Assembly: GCA_013397695.1 (NCBI GenBank)
Contig: VYZI01000053.1
Location: forward strand, 2,385,762 to 2,449,761
DNA length: 64,000 nt
Reading direction: 5' to 3'
From: Centropus unirufus
Lineage: Eukaryota; Chordata; Aves; Cuculiformes; Centropidae
Under the pieces are notes generated by a model, which was not told the DNA's origin, ran no database searches, and saw nothing but the letters and a program-made list of their open reading frames with translations. The translations under genes and the position numbers were made by a program. This document shows, one piece after another, positions 9,398 to 20,515 of the stretch. Position 1 is the first letter of the stretch; each line of letters begins with the position of its first letter.

Positions 9398-9890
9398 CTT
9401 TGGCAGCTTCTTTTCAACCTCACTCCAGCTGGAGTTCTGAGATTTTTTTCCATGCTTAACCCTAACCCTAAAATAAGCCCTAGGAAAGAGACAGCAGAAT
9501 TTCCCTGGACTATGGATTTTTCAGGGGGTTGCTGTTTTTGCAGGCCTCCATTTCCTTTGGCAGCTAAACACCGATTTGAACTCTTCCCTTCCACCCAGCC
9601 TAACCCTAATCCTAGGCTGAACCAAAGGCTTGTGACACGGCTCAGCCCAGACCATTGCTATAACTGGGAGAACTCTTCAGGCAGCTCTATTTCTCCTTTG
9701 CCAGTCCTGTTCTAGCCCCATCCCAGCTGCATTTCAGACCTTCTTGTTAGCACTAATCCTAACCTTAGTTTGAGCTATGAGCCGGGCATTACTGAGAAAC
9801 AGAGTATTCTCCAGAGAACTCTTTTGGCAGCCCTGTGTTTGCTTTGGCAGCCCCTTTCCAGCTCTGTAGTTTTTCAGCCTTAACACTATG
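9398..9890. repeat. Degenerate tandem array (about 141-157 bp period) with telomere-like motifs
   Basis: The anchor CTTTGGCAGC (or CTTTGCCAGT) appears at 9398, 9555, 9696 and 9842, spaced 157, 141 and 146 bases. About 45-60 bases after each of the first three anchors there is a CCCTAA-like run: TTAACCCTAACCCTA at 9456-9470, CCTAACCCTAATCCTA at 9599-9614, and CTAATCCTAACCTTA at 9752-9767. The fourth unit has only CTTAACACTA at about 9879. The units are otherwise strongly diverged, so the array is old. Confidence 0.6.
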
Positions 9891-9960
9891 TATGGGTATG
9901 GTTCTTCACAGCCAAGTAAAACAAACCATGAGAGCCTTGAGCAGGATCAAAGACACGTCT

Positions 9961-9994
9961 AACAACAAAAAAAAAAAAACCAAAACAAAAAAAA
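9961..9994. repeat. A-rich simple repeat
   Basis: A run of A with scattered C, possibly the tail of an old retroposed copy, although no body is recognised beside it. Confidence 0.8.
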
Positions 9995-11125
9995 GAGGCG
10001 TTATATATAGAATTAGGTTCAGAAATAGAATGAGAGTTATGGATACACTTTTGGGGATTGTAAGATTAGCCTTTCTATATCTTGGAGCCTCTCTGTTGAA
10101 ACTGTAAGAAAGGAACTACATTGAACTGCTTGTTCGCAAAATGAAAGTCAGATAAGAGAGACTGGATGTGGGAGAGGTCTAAAAGTGCACGAGCATACAG
10201 GATCTTGAAGAATTTGAATGAGAAGAATGAAGCAGAAGGATGCATGCCAGAAGGATAGAAATTCCATCAGAGGGTCCAAAGCTAATGCGATTCAAAGTCT
10301 GATTGTTACTTTGATACTTGTTTGCTTTCCTTTGGAATAAATAAAATTCCAGAGCTTTGATGTCTATTGCTCTGACGTCTTCTACAATGGAACAAAAAAG
10401 GCCAATTTCAGGCCACAAATATGTTGTTTATTTAGAGACTTCTGGTTTTTTTTTTTCAGAGTTTGTAACACTCTCTAATTGTTAAGTACTAAACGATTCA
10501 TTATACTATTTAAACTTATAATTTAGTTATTAATAGTCATAATTTATGTAAGGAATTAAATTTATCTACTACAGCAGAATAATGTAAAAAATTCTCCTGG
10601 AACTTAGAAATAATATCCGTAATCCAGCTCTGTCCCAAATTATTTCTTAAACGGATAGTTTCGCCAGAAGCAACCCAAATCCAGCACCCACTGCAGCAAA
10701 TTCAGCTGTTGAGGCTTTTCCACAGAAACTTGCCTGCCAGTAGATAATCCTTCCTTCTAGACGGTCAACACACGTGAACGCTCCAGCTAGTGAAATCGGT
10801 GCATGAGTGGGAATCAGCAGCCGGATTTCTCAAAGAGTTTTTGAGGGGAAAAACCAGCAGGTTGGGTACTCTGCTGGCAGCACTGTGAGATGACCATTTC
10901 TCTCCAATGGGAAGGCAGGAGCTTCAGTCACTGTGGCACCTGGTATTTATTACTGCAGAGCTTCAGAGCAGCTGGCTGCGCTTTTGCAGTAGTTCAAGCT
11001 CATGCTGACAACAGCATGGAAAACAGCACGACAGTGAGGCTCGTTGGTGAGCTGACAGCCAAATGCAGACATAAAAATTTGCTTTTTAACTCTGGTGCAC
11101 TGTTTTATGGGATTGTGTTCAAATG
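9995..11125. other. Unique intergenic DNA
   Basis: AT-rich up to about 10650, then more balanced up to the CR1 element. No gene, RNA or repeat is recognised. The part just before 11125 could be the worn 5' continuation of the CR1 element. Confidence 0.5.
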
Positions 11126-12090
11126 CCCATGCATCCAACACCTGGGGCTGGGTCCAGTGATGTTTCGCATCTTTGTTAATGACCTGGACCATGAGACAGA
11201 GTGCGCCCTCGGGTTTGAAGAGGATCCAAAACTGGGAGGGGTGGGTGATGCAGCAGATGGTTGTGCTGCCACCCAGGGGAATGTGGATTGACTGGAGAAC
11301 TGAGCAGACAAGGATGTCATGCAATTCAACACAAGGGTGTGCAAAGCCTGGCACCTGAGGAGGAACCACCCTGTCCACCCGCACAAGCTAGGGTGCCCAG
11401 CTGGGAAGTAGCCGGGAAGGAAAGTCCCTGGGGGAACTGGTGGATACCAAGTTGAACGTGAAGCTCCAATGTGCCCTGGCAGCAAAGGCAACCAACATGA
11501 TCATGGGCTGTGTCTTAGGTAGAGTGCTGCCAGTTGTCATGGGAGGTGTTGCTTTCCCTCTGCTCCACACTGGTGAGGTCATACCAGGAGTGTTGCATCT
11601 AGTGTTTGGCTTCCCAGTACAAGAAAAATATGGACATGCTGGAAAAAGTCCAGCAAAGGGCCACGGATCTGATTAAGTGACTGGAATGTCTTTCAGATGA
11701 GGACAGGATGGTAGAGGTGGATCTGTTCAATGTGGAGAAGAGAGAGCTTAGGAGATCTTATTAATGTCTATAAATAACTGATGGCACAGAGTAAAGGAGG
11801 CACCAGACTCTTCTGAAGGATTTCCAGTGACAGGACAAGGTAGTGGACCCAAACTGAAATACAAGATGTTATGTTTAATCATAAGAATTCTTAAATTATT
11901 ATGTATTTTTTTACTACTGAGGTGACTGAACAGTAGAGCAGGCTGCTCAGAGCATTGTAAAGTCACTTACCTGTGGAGAGTTTCAAGAGCTAACCACAGT
12001 CCTGAGGAACCTGCTTATGTAGGGAGGTTGGTGCAGACAGTCTCCTGACGTTCCTGCCAAGATCAGGTGTTTTATGAGTCTATGAAGTAT
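11125..12090 (+). mobile_element. CR1 LINE, ORF2 C-terminal part plus 3' UTR (dead copy)
   Basis: A reading frame near 11145-11185 gives LGPVMFRIFVNDLD, the CR1 reverse-transcriptase block usually written LGPLLFNIFINDLD. The next block has lost the catalytic Asp pair: where a typical copy has FADDTKLGG, this one has FEEDPKLGG. Further right, broken over several frames, are LDTKLNVKLQCALAAKATN (about 11440-11500), QYKKNMDMLEKVQ, and ECLSDEDRMVEVDLFNVEKR (about 11615-11745). The 3' UTR follows, with 'gtgacaggacaag' and 'aaactgaaatacaag', and ends at about 12088 with 'atgagtctatgaag'. Many stops and frameshifts make it inactive. Confidence 0.85.
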
Positions 12091-15000
12091 TACCGTAATG
12101 ATGATTCCTCAAAGATCTGGAATGCTTTGGGGTTTTCAGCACCGATATGCACCAAAAAGAGGTGTTTGGAAAGCTGTGAGCATTTTTTTCCAGGCAGTGT
12201 TGTAAAAAAATGAAATTTAAAAAAAAAATAAATCCAAAAAATAAAAAGAGGAAGAACACAGAGATACTGTTTTTTGAAAATGGGTGAACAATTCCTCAGA
12301 AATTAAAAATATAAACAGGAAAATATGTACTGAAGGACCTTGAATATCCCAAAGGGTGTGTGAATTGGCATGGCAGGCAGCAGGGCAGACTCCAGGCCCT
12401 GTCTCTCTGCTGGGCAGGAGCCAGGGGATGGAGCAGCCCTTTGCCTGCTTGCCAGCCTTGCTGGTTCCCAGGAGTGAAATTTCCTGTAAACGGCTGCTGC
12501 CAGGGCTTAAGGGATGATGCTCTCTGGCTGCTATGCTCAAAGGGAAAAGCTGATCTGACTGACTCCCAAAAAGACTTGTTTCAGCTCCCCTCCTCAAGCC
12601 TTGTATGAGAAACATCACACATTTTCAACCAGTAAAGTCTGTTCTTATGGATCAATGATTTCTTGAAGGATTGTGTTGTCTTGCCATGAAACTGAGGATC
12701 ACAAGCAATGTAGTCATCTTCCAGGAGATGCCACAGGATGCATTTTTAGCCATACACATTGCCTTGCCAGCCACCTGAAATGGACCAGGAAAAAACTCTC
12801 ATGTTGAGCTCAAAGCAATTCTGGAAAGCAGCTTGAGCCTAAACAAGCCCATTATTGTGCTAATAAATGGGGTCAGCATCAATTCTGAAGCTTAAGCTTT
12901 TAACTCTGCAGCTCTGGCATCCTCCCACGGGAGAAGACACACGTATCAGTTGTTCACATGGATGTATTCATCAGCAGGAAGTAAATCAATCTGGGGTTAA
13001 CACAATTTATCCTTAGCGTGAACTTCGCCAGTCAGGTTTGTCAAACAAGAGCTGAAGAAAAATAGTGTGAAGGTTACCTGGATGTGCTGACTATAGATAT
13101 CTCTCCTAGCAGATTACAGGGGGCTTCTGGACTTAATCGGTTCCTGTTATTCATGTGACAAATGCATATTCGTTAAGCATCATGCTCTTACTTTTGATGA
13201 GCTATCATAAAACAGTGCACCATGGAGGGAATTTGGAGAGACCAAATTTGAGCCGCTTTAGCAGGACTCTCCCGTTTGACCCAGCACAGCCATTTCCCCT
13301 TACTTTGGGTCTTTTCCCCCTCACTGCCCAGACCTTTTTCTCACTCCTGAAGTCTCCCCAGTCTTCACTTTGGTCTCAATTCACTCTTCAGTCTGCTTCC
13401 AAACATACTGTGTGTTTTCCTTGATTTCTTCCTGACCTTCCTCAATCCCTTTCCCCAATTCCCTGTCCCATACCAGCTCTGAATTGTAATCAACTCTTGG
13501 TTAAAGGCAGTTGCAATCCCTCCCTTTATTTTCTATAACAAGAAGCCTGCTTGCTTTTCTCAGACATTGAAGAAGGATTGTGATACTAAAGAGCAGTTTC
13601 TTTCAAAACATGATGTGAAATTCATTCTGGCCTAGGCAGTCTGGGACCATTTGCACAAATCTTTTTGCCTTGCCAGACATTAATGCTAAACTTCACCAAC
13701 TAGCAAAGTAAACTTCAAAAACTGGAAGTTTGATATCAAGTCTTATATTTTCCCTTATTTATGCGTTTTTACATCTCATTTGGAAAATGGAGGCTAGAGT
13801 ATTCAATCTACTCCTGAATTTAAACGAGGTTGAAACACATGAAGGTCTATGAACTTGGATGGCAAATCCCCTGTTCAGCAAATCGCTTCAGCTTGTGAGT
13901 AACTATGGCTCTACTTGGAACAGCCGTCTAATGTATTTAACTTAAAGTACACGCTCAGAACTGTGGCTTTAGTTTCTCAGGAGTAGCGCTTTGGTTACTC
14001 AAGTGCTCAGAGATAAATGAAGATGAGTGCTTTGCTGAACAAGGACCTGACATGGTATGGTTGTAAATGAATACATAAGATAGAACATTTTGTTCACTGA
14101 AGATTCTATTTGAATAAATTGCATTTAAAAGGACATTTCTTTTTCTCGATCCATGTTTTAGTGTCTATAGCATGAATTATTTATTTTCATCAGGCAATAA
14201 AATAAAAAGCTAAAACAGTTTAAAAATATTCTTCAATGAAATAGTGAAATCTACATTTACAGCATGAGACCTCTCAACCTCCAAGAAATTGCTATTCATA
14301 TTGTTTAAATACAATGAATGCTCATTTTCCTAAATGCCCCTGAACTCTGTACTGCAGCAAAAGATGACCTAGGGCTTTTTCTAAAATTGTTGTTTGTGCT
14401 TTCTAATTACTTTTGACATGCAGGGCACTGCTCTTCTGCAACTTCTTGGAAAAAAACCTCTTTAAAATTCAGTAAGCATTGGCTTAAAGTGATTGGTTTC
14501 CACCTGGATGGAGTGAAATTTTCTTCTTGGAAAGTTTATTAGTACATTAAAAGATGCAAATTAATTCATAATTCTTTCAGCTCATTCTCTTGGGAACAAT
14601 TATACAAGGAAATTATTAATGTACAAGAAAACAACAGTTAAAAATCTCAAAGGGCAACAGGGGTGTGGAATATATGAAAACATTTAGACCTACCTAATAG
14701 CAGAACTCGGTTATAATAACAGTTCATAAAGCAATTTCAGTTTTTCATTATTTGTAAACTGATAGCAGCCACATGGTGCACACAAGGAATCAAAGGCCCT
14801 GGCAAAATGTGTTTACAGTCAAAGGCCCTGCTCTCAGTGAAGTGCTGCAGAAACACAGTGTGAAGAGTTGAGCACACGCTACCAGGGCTTCTAGGATCAC
14901 CGCCAAAGGAAAGGCTTCAATCAGTTCCCTAGTTTCAACGTCTCTGATGTATACATTCCGTAACGATTGTATACAAGACTATAATTTCAATGAAAGCCTC

Positions 15001-15865
15001 TGCACTCTGATAAATAAGCCAAATATTTCCCTCTGGTTAATTAAAACTCCTCAGGATCCAGTTAATATTTGATGAAAGAACAGCTGACAGATTCGCTTTT
15101 TAGCCTTCTTTGATGCATTTATTTTTTCTTCTTTTAGTTAAGGTGCTAAAATACTCAGGGACTTTCCATTTTTTTCTTTTCATAATTTATCCAGCATGCT
15201 TTTAATGTTCCATGTCTGATGAAAGTTTCACATACTTTCACAATCAGAGTCAACACAGGCTATCACCAGGATACCTGTAATTACTCTTGGCTCTCTGCTT
15301 CCAGCCCTCCCTGACATCTGACTGCCAATGGAAAGACTTAGAGGAAAACACATGTTCTCAAAATATCACAAACCAAGCATCGCTACTGGGGGATGTTTGC
15401 CCGTAGCACATGCATTATTTTGCCTTAAATAACTTGCCCTTTTTAAAATTTAAGCACAGCTATATAAACATATTACACATTGATTCGTGCTTCTGTTGAC
15501 CAATACCTGTTTCCTTGAGGTCTTCATACTGAAAATCTGATCATAGCGTAATGCGCCGGAGCAAGACAATAAACAGGGACATACCTGAACTGAGAACAAG
15601 ATTAGGCTATGGGTGTGCAGGATTAATGAAACTTGTGTTAGACTTGCTCACATACATGATCTGACAAAACCCCAAGGCTAATCCTATGGCTCGGGAGCCA
15701 AGAGTGGCAGGGGAGAGACAAAGGGATGATTACACAATTTGATCTAACTTGTCACAGTGGGACAAGGCTCAGCTCAGTCACTCAGTACAAGAGGATGCAT
15801 GCTCAAATAAAGACGTTTTCTTACCCTTGGTGGGAAAATATCAGTGTGGATGAGTGAACAGAGAG
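12091..15865. other. AT-rich unique intergenic DNA
   Basis: It holds an A-rich simple repeat at about 12204-12250 and otherwise no recognised element. The stretch from about 14000 to 15500 is strongly AT-rich and free of CR1 copies. No open frame shows a known domain. Non-coding elements cannot be excluded without cross-species alignment. Confidence 0.5.
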
Positions 15866-16248
15866 TTAACATCACAACAATGCGCCAGCCCACAATGCTT
15901 TGTCTGTGAGGCAGTTTCGAGCCAAGAACAACCCTGAGCTTGAGCTCCCACCCTATTTGCCAGACCTGGCTCGCTGTGATTTCTACCTCTTCCCAAAGAT
16001 CAAGTCAGTGCTTAAAGGAACACATTTTCTGTTGGTACATTTGAGGGCAAAAAAAAGAGCGAGATCCTCAACAACCTTTCAGAAAATGATCTGCAGAATT
16101 GCTTTGAACGTGGGAAGAATTATATGCAGCTGTGTGAAAGCTCAGAAGGGAATGATTCTGAATGTGCTCATAGTTGATTTTCTTAATTTGTTAAATAAAA
16201 ACAGTTAAAGGCACAGTCTCATGTTTTTTTTTTGTGAGGGATCTTATA
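15866..16248 (+). mobile_element. Mariner-type DNA transposon fossil, transposase C-terminus and 3' end
   Basis: From 15870 a frame reads HHNNAPAHNALSVRQF, then PPYLPDLARCDFYLFPKIKS and VLKGTHF, the C-terminal catalytic part of a mariner (D,D34D) transposase. The Asp of the usual HHDNA motif is Asn here (codon 15876-15878), while the last Asp (CDFYLF) is kept. A frameshift at about 16045-16060, in an A-rich run, moves the rest (ILNNLSENDLQNCFE, MQLCESSEG) to another frame. The piece ends near 16243 with 'gtgagggatctta', which may be a worn terminal repeat. The N-terminal half and 5' terminal repeat are missing. Confidence 0.85.
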
Positions 16249-18925
16249 TGCCTTTCTCTACAGACTCTAAGGCGTACTCTTTCCAAATGGAAAATGTTTA
16301 CATTTTGAAACATAAGATGCATTGCAAATATTTCTCTCAGTTTTCAGAATAGCATAAGAACTGAAACACTAGAAATCCAAATAAAATGGGTTGACAAAAA
16401 GCAATCCTCAAGAAGAGTGGCCACAGTGGAACTGTTGTACTCACAAATCACCCAGATAGAAATCCAGATTCTAAATACAGCAATATTTCTTGTGGGCCAC
16501 CTCCAAGAGTTCCTCTGTAAAAAAAAAAAATATCCCAAATTGGAAACATTATTTTTTTTAATATCTACAAAGGAATAGAGAAGTTTCTATATGTTAAGAA
16601 CAACATGGTTGAAAATTTTGGTCCGAATCCCATTCTGTCCTGCTCCTGCCTTTGCCCGAGTGAACAAATGTGTTTCCTTTTGCCGAGCTGAAATGGGCAG
16701 TTTGCATCCAGAGAAGTCATTCGGTCTCACGGTTCAGTTAAGGCTACTGAGAGAAATCAAGGGTTATTACCTATCTAATGCCATCATTCTGCATATTTAA
16801 AAGAACATATGGACTTATTGGAAAAAAAGGAGTAGACGCTTTATGTGTAATTACTTTAACATCCCTATGCAACTGGAATTGCACTCCTTTAGCTAGTTTG
16901 TTACCTGCTTGTTTCTGTTAGAGACCTGAATCCACGCAAACTGGGAGAGGATGAGATGCCTAGGAATTTGAACATTTCTGAGCAAGGAACATTGTCAAGG
17001 GGCTGTTAAACAGTCTTCAAATACAAATTATATGCAAATGCAAGCACAAGTTCTTTTTGCTGAGGGCAGGAGGATAACAGGTATTTCTCATTTCATGTTT
17101 ACTTTTGCCATTGTCTCCCCCTTTCCCCCCAACCCCAGCAATACAGAAAACTTCAGAGGAAGAATAGGGTACGCAAAGAGTTCTTCCGCACACTGTGGGC
17201 AATAAGAGTGTGAGACCAGACAAGGCTTTTTATAACCAAAATTTTCATTTTGTCAGATGTTGCTTTGGGCTGTTAAACATTAAATAAGCATCAATTTGAT
17301 TCTGAAGGGTCATGTGACCACATGAGAAATCTCTGATTTAACTTACCTTGGGATGGCATTTCTGTAAGGTCTGAGGACAAAATGGACAGAGTTATTCCAT
17401 GTCCCCATCGAAGTGATTTCTCACAAGGCTAGCACCAAGGTTTGAGAGATCCCTCAGCTGTTGCCTCCTTGGCAGCAAACCAACAATGTCAGCCTAGCAG
17501 AAATGTTAAGTGCCAGATCCATTTTTTTTTTAACTTTGAAGTGCACAGTCTTAAAGGATCAGTGTAAAGCCCTGGAGAAAACAATATTCAAGTTAAATAT
17601 CATCATTGGTCTCAAGAAATTACTTTAGTAGCTGCTCTAATTAATCAAGGCCGTTCCCTGTCTGTATAGACAGGAGACAGAGAGAAGTGTCACATAAGGA
17701 CAGTTTTCCAGAAGCAGTTCTTCCCTGTGGACAGGCGGCCTGGATTAATGTAAGAACTCAGGAGGCTGCAGATAAAAAAAGGTGAGAGCTCCTCTAAATA
17801 TCAGGCTCTGGGCTTGGTTAAAATATTTCTGGGATTTGGCCCTTAGCAGCGCAGTTGCTCAGAACCAGCTGCTGATTACTACCAAAGCGAAATTTGTGAT
17901 CTAAATGCATGAAACCATGAGACGCTGAAGGAAATCACTTTGAAAACACAGCAATGCCTCATTGAACCAGCAAATTCACTTAGGCTGCTGGAGTGTTTCC
18001 ATCCCTGTTATCAAAGCATTGCTCATCTTCTGGAGGTGGCCAGGTGAGACATACTTCAAGTGGTGCCGTTTCCTTCCCAGAAACCAGAAAGCAAATGAAC
18101 TGGAATTTTGAATCTCAGCATGAAATATAATCATCTTTTTCTTTGAAATGGATATTGTTTCACCTGTGATCATAAATGGGAATGAGTGGTGAGGAAGTGC
18201 CGTAAAAGCACCTCGGTTTAGTTTTAAAGATATTTATGGGAAGTCTCGCTTATTGCTAAATGATGGAGAACAGTTATAATCTGTAATAGTTAATTTACTA
18301 CTGCATAAGCAGAAATGTGCTAAGAGCAGCACACTTGTTAAATTAAAGCTCACTTAATGATTACACAGCACTTGGGAATAACATTCAGTTAAAGAGTAAG
18401 CAGTAAATGGATGTTTTCTTAAGAATCACTCATTTTGGGAAAATAAGACAACAGAAACCCTTTACTTTTTTTGCTGGTTATAAAAAGGAACAAAATATAA
18501 GAAAGTAGACTATGAAGGATTTCTTCTTGTGAATATTAGAGTTCTTAGTACAGTGGATAAAACTTCCATGAGAAGGCTACTGGCTCTGGTTCTCCACCCC
18601 ATTACAGTGGGCTGAGCTCAAGCCAGTACTATTTGTCACCTTACTGTATCACTCTTATACCAGACTAAAAAAAAATCAGATAAAATACCAGCCTGAATAC
18701 TACCCAGTATCTAGCCTCTTTGTTTTTTATAGTTTCCTCTTCACCATGGGATCTGAAAATGTCATGCAATAAGTCAACTGTAATAGCAAAATCCCAAGCC
18801 TTAGGTGAAAACTAGTGTTTTCCTCCTAATGGGAGTGAGGATTTTAGCTGAATCAGTGGTTTTTTGGGTAGGAAGTAACATGGATAATCCTGGTGTGGTT
18901 ATGAGAATGGTAAAGATAAGTAAAG
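16249..18925. other. AT-rich unique intergenic DNA
   Basis: No gene or element is recognised. A 7-bp perfect hairpin (CCTGTCT, loop GTAT, AGACAGG) lies at 17657-17674; hairpins of this size are common by chance. Confidence 0.5.
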
Positions 18926-18928
18926 AGA

Positions 18929-19164
18929 TGGTAAATTTAGATGAGATATTAGGAAGAAGTTTTTTTTTCTGTGAGGGTGGGCAGGCCCTGGCCCTGGTTG
19001 CCCAGAGAATTCATGGGTGCCCCATCCCTGGAGCTGTTCCAGACCAGGTTGGATGAGGCTTTGACAACCTGAGCCAGTGGGAGGTGTCCCACCCCATGGC
19101 AGGGGAGTTGAAACTGGATGGGTTTTGAGGTCCCATCTAACCCAAACCATTCTATCATTCTATG
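18929..19164 (+). mobile_element. CR1 LINE, 3' end fragment
   Basis: It begins around 'atttagatgagatattagga', continues with 'gtgagggtgggcaggccctg' and 'ggttgcccagaga', and ends 'cccaaaccattctatcattc'. This is the familiar order of the CR1 3' UTR, 5'-truncated. Confidence 0.92.
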
Positions 19165-20434
19165 TTTCCTTAAGAAGCTGGGAGGTGATCTGTCTGATCT
19201 CTTCTGAGAGTTTGTCAGTAGAAAACACTTCTTGCCCTAATTTCTGTACTTCAACCTGGGTTTTTCACTTGTGTTCAAAGCTATTTCAGACCCAAACATA
19301 TTAAGAAAAAAGGAAATTGAGGCTAGTTGATCTCTAATTTAAAAGTCAAAAATTTCAAAATATATGTGTGGCATAGTTAGATACATTGGAAAAAATATTT
19401 TAGTTTTGAGATGAAACACAAAACTAGTAGCTAAATTTACATTTAAAACCAACTCAAGCACTCGTAAGTATGAAATATCTGTACCCTCTTCTTTTATCTT
19501 CTTTTCTTTTATCTTCTTGTCCATGATGTACCTGTTCAGGATAATATGGCAGTTTTTCATTGAGTACTTTTGTGAAAGATCTTGATTAAAAAGAAAAACA
19601 ACCGTGGCATATGAAAAACCCTCTCCAGCAATCCCACTCTACCAATATTAAATCACTTATTGTCACCACCTTTTCAGAAAGGAGCTTTCAGTCTTGCTTC
19701 AGTAGGTCCTGGGCCATTTTGCTGCCACCACACACACCAAAATGACTGAATGGAAATGGTTCAAAGTTGTTCCCCTGTGGATGTCTTTGATAGAACTTGC
19801 TGTATGGCAGCTTTGTGCTCAAACGAGGGCAAATATCATTTGGGACTACCAACCCTTCAGGTGTCAGTGCAGGAAGGAAGAAGGCTAATAGCAATGGAGT
19901 TCGCCGCGACCTCGTCAGGCATGGAAGTTATCCATGTTATCCAAGCTCAGATCTATGAACCAGTGTTTCTTTCTTTTTTTTTTTTTTGGTTTGGCTGTTA
20001 GAAAACCCCTCCCTGCACATCCATGCTCTAAATGGAGCAATGACAGCATGCAAGAAAGATCCTGGCTCACTTTGCGTATTCCTATCTCCAGTACTGATGG
20101 TGATGCTACAGCATCACATCATCATTTTTCTTTTTATACACATGCTGTAATTGCGTGATATTGGCCAAGAAGAGTTACAAATGTCGATGTATTCACTCAT
20201 TGTTTAATGATGCTTGCATAATTGGTGGCATATGGGATGTTAATGAAGACTACATGCAGTATGCTGTTTGTCTAATAAGAAGTTGAAAGTACGTCTTTTT
20301 CTATGGTATGATCACTAAGAAGGCTGAAACTAGTGAAAATATTATATGATTAAGAGGAGGATGTTCTATCATTTTCTGCTCATTAATAAAGGAGGATTGT
20401 CTGTGGAGCAAGATCGATTAAAATTTATATTAGT
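19165..20434. other. Intergenic DNA with pyrimidine-rich and T-rich runs
   Basis: There is a CTTCTTTTAT-type near-duplication at about 19488-19520 and a run of 14 T at 19974-19987. No gene is recognised. Confidence 0.5.
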
Positions 20435-20436
20435 AT

Positions 20437-20515
20437 TAATGTTGGAAGAGACTTCTAAGATCATCCAGTCCAACCATCATTCCAACATCACCTTGTCTAC
20501 TAAACCATGACAGCT
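20437..20515 (-). mobile_element. CR1 LINE, 3' end fragment, minus strand
   Basis: 'ttggaagagacttctaagat' followed by 'catccagtccaaccatc' and 'actaaaccatg' is the reverse complement of a CR1 3' end, of a subfamily different from the copies with 'ccatggcaggg'. The match fades after about 20510. Confidence 0.85.

Noticed and set aside
10950..11384. 144-codon minus-strand frame
   Set aside because: Most of it is the antisense of the dead CR1 reverse-transcriptase region.
17657..17674. Perfect 7-bp stem hairpin
   Set aside because: It is too short to stand out from chance in 64 kb, and no T run or other signal is associated with it.
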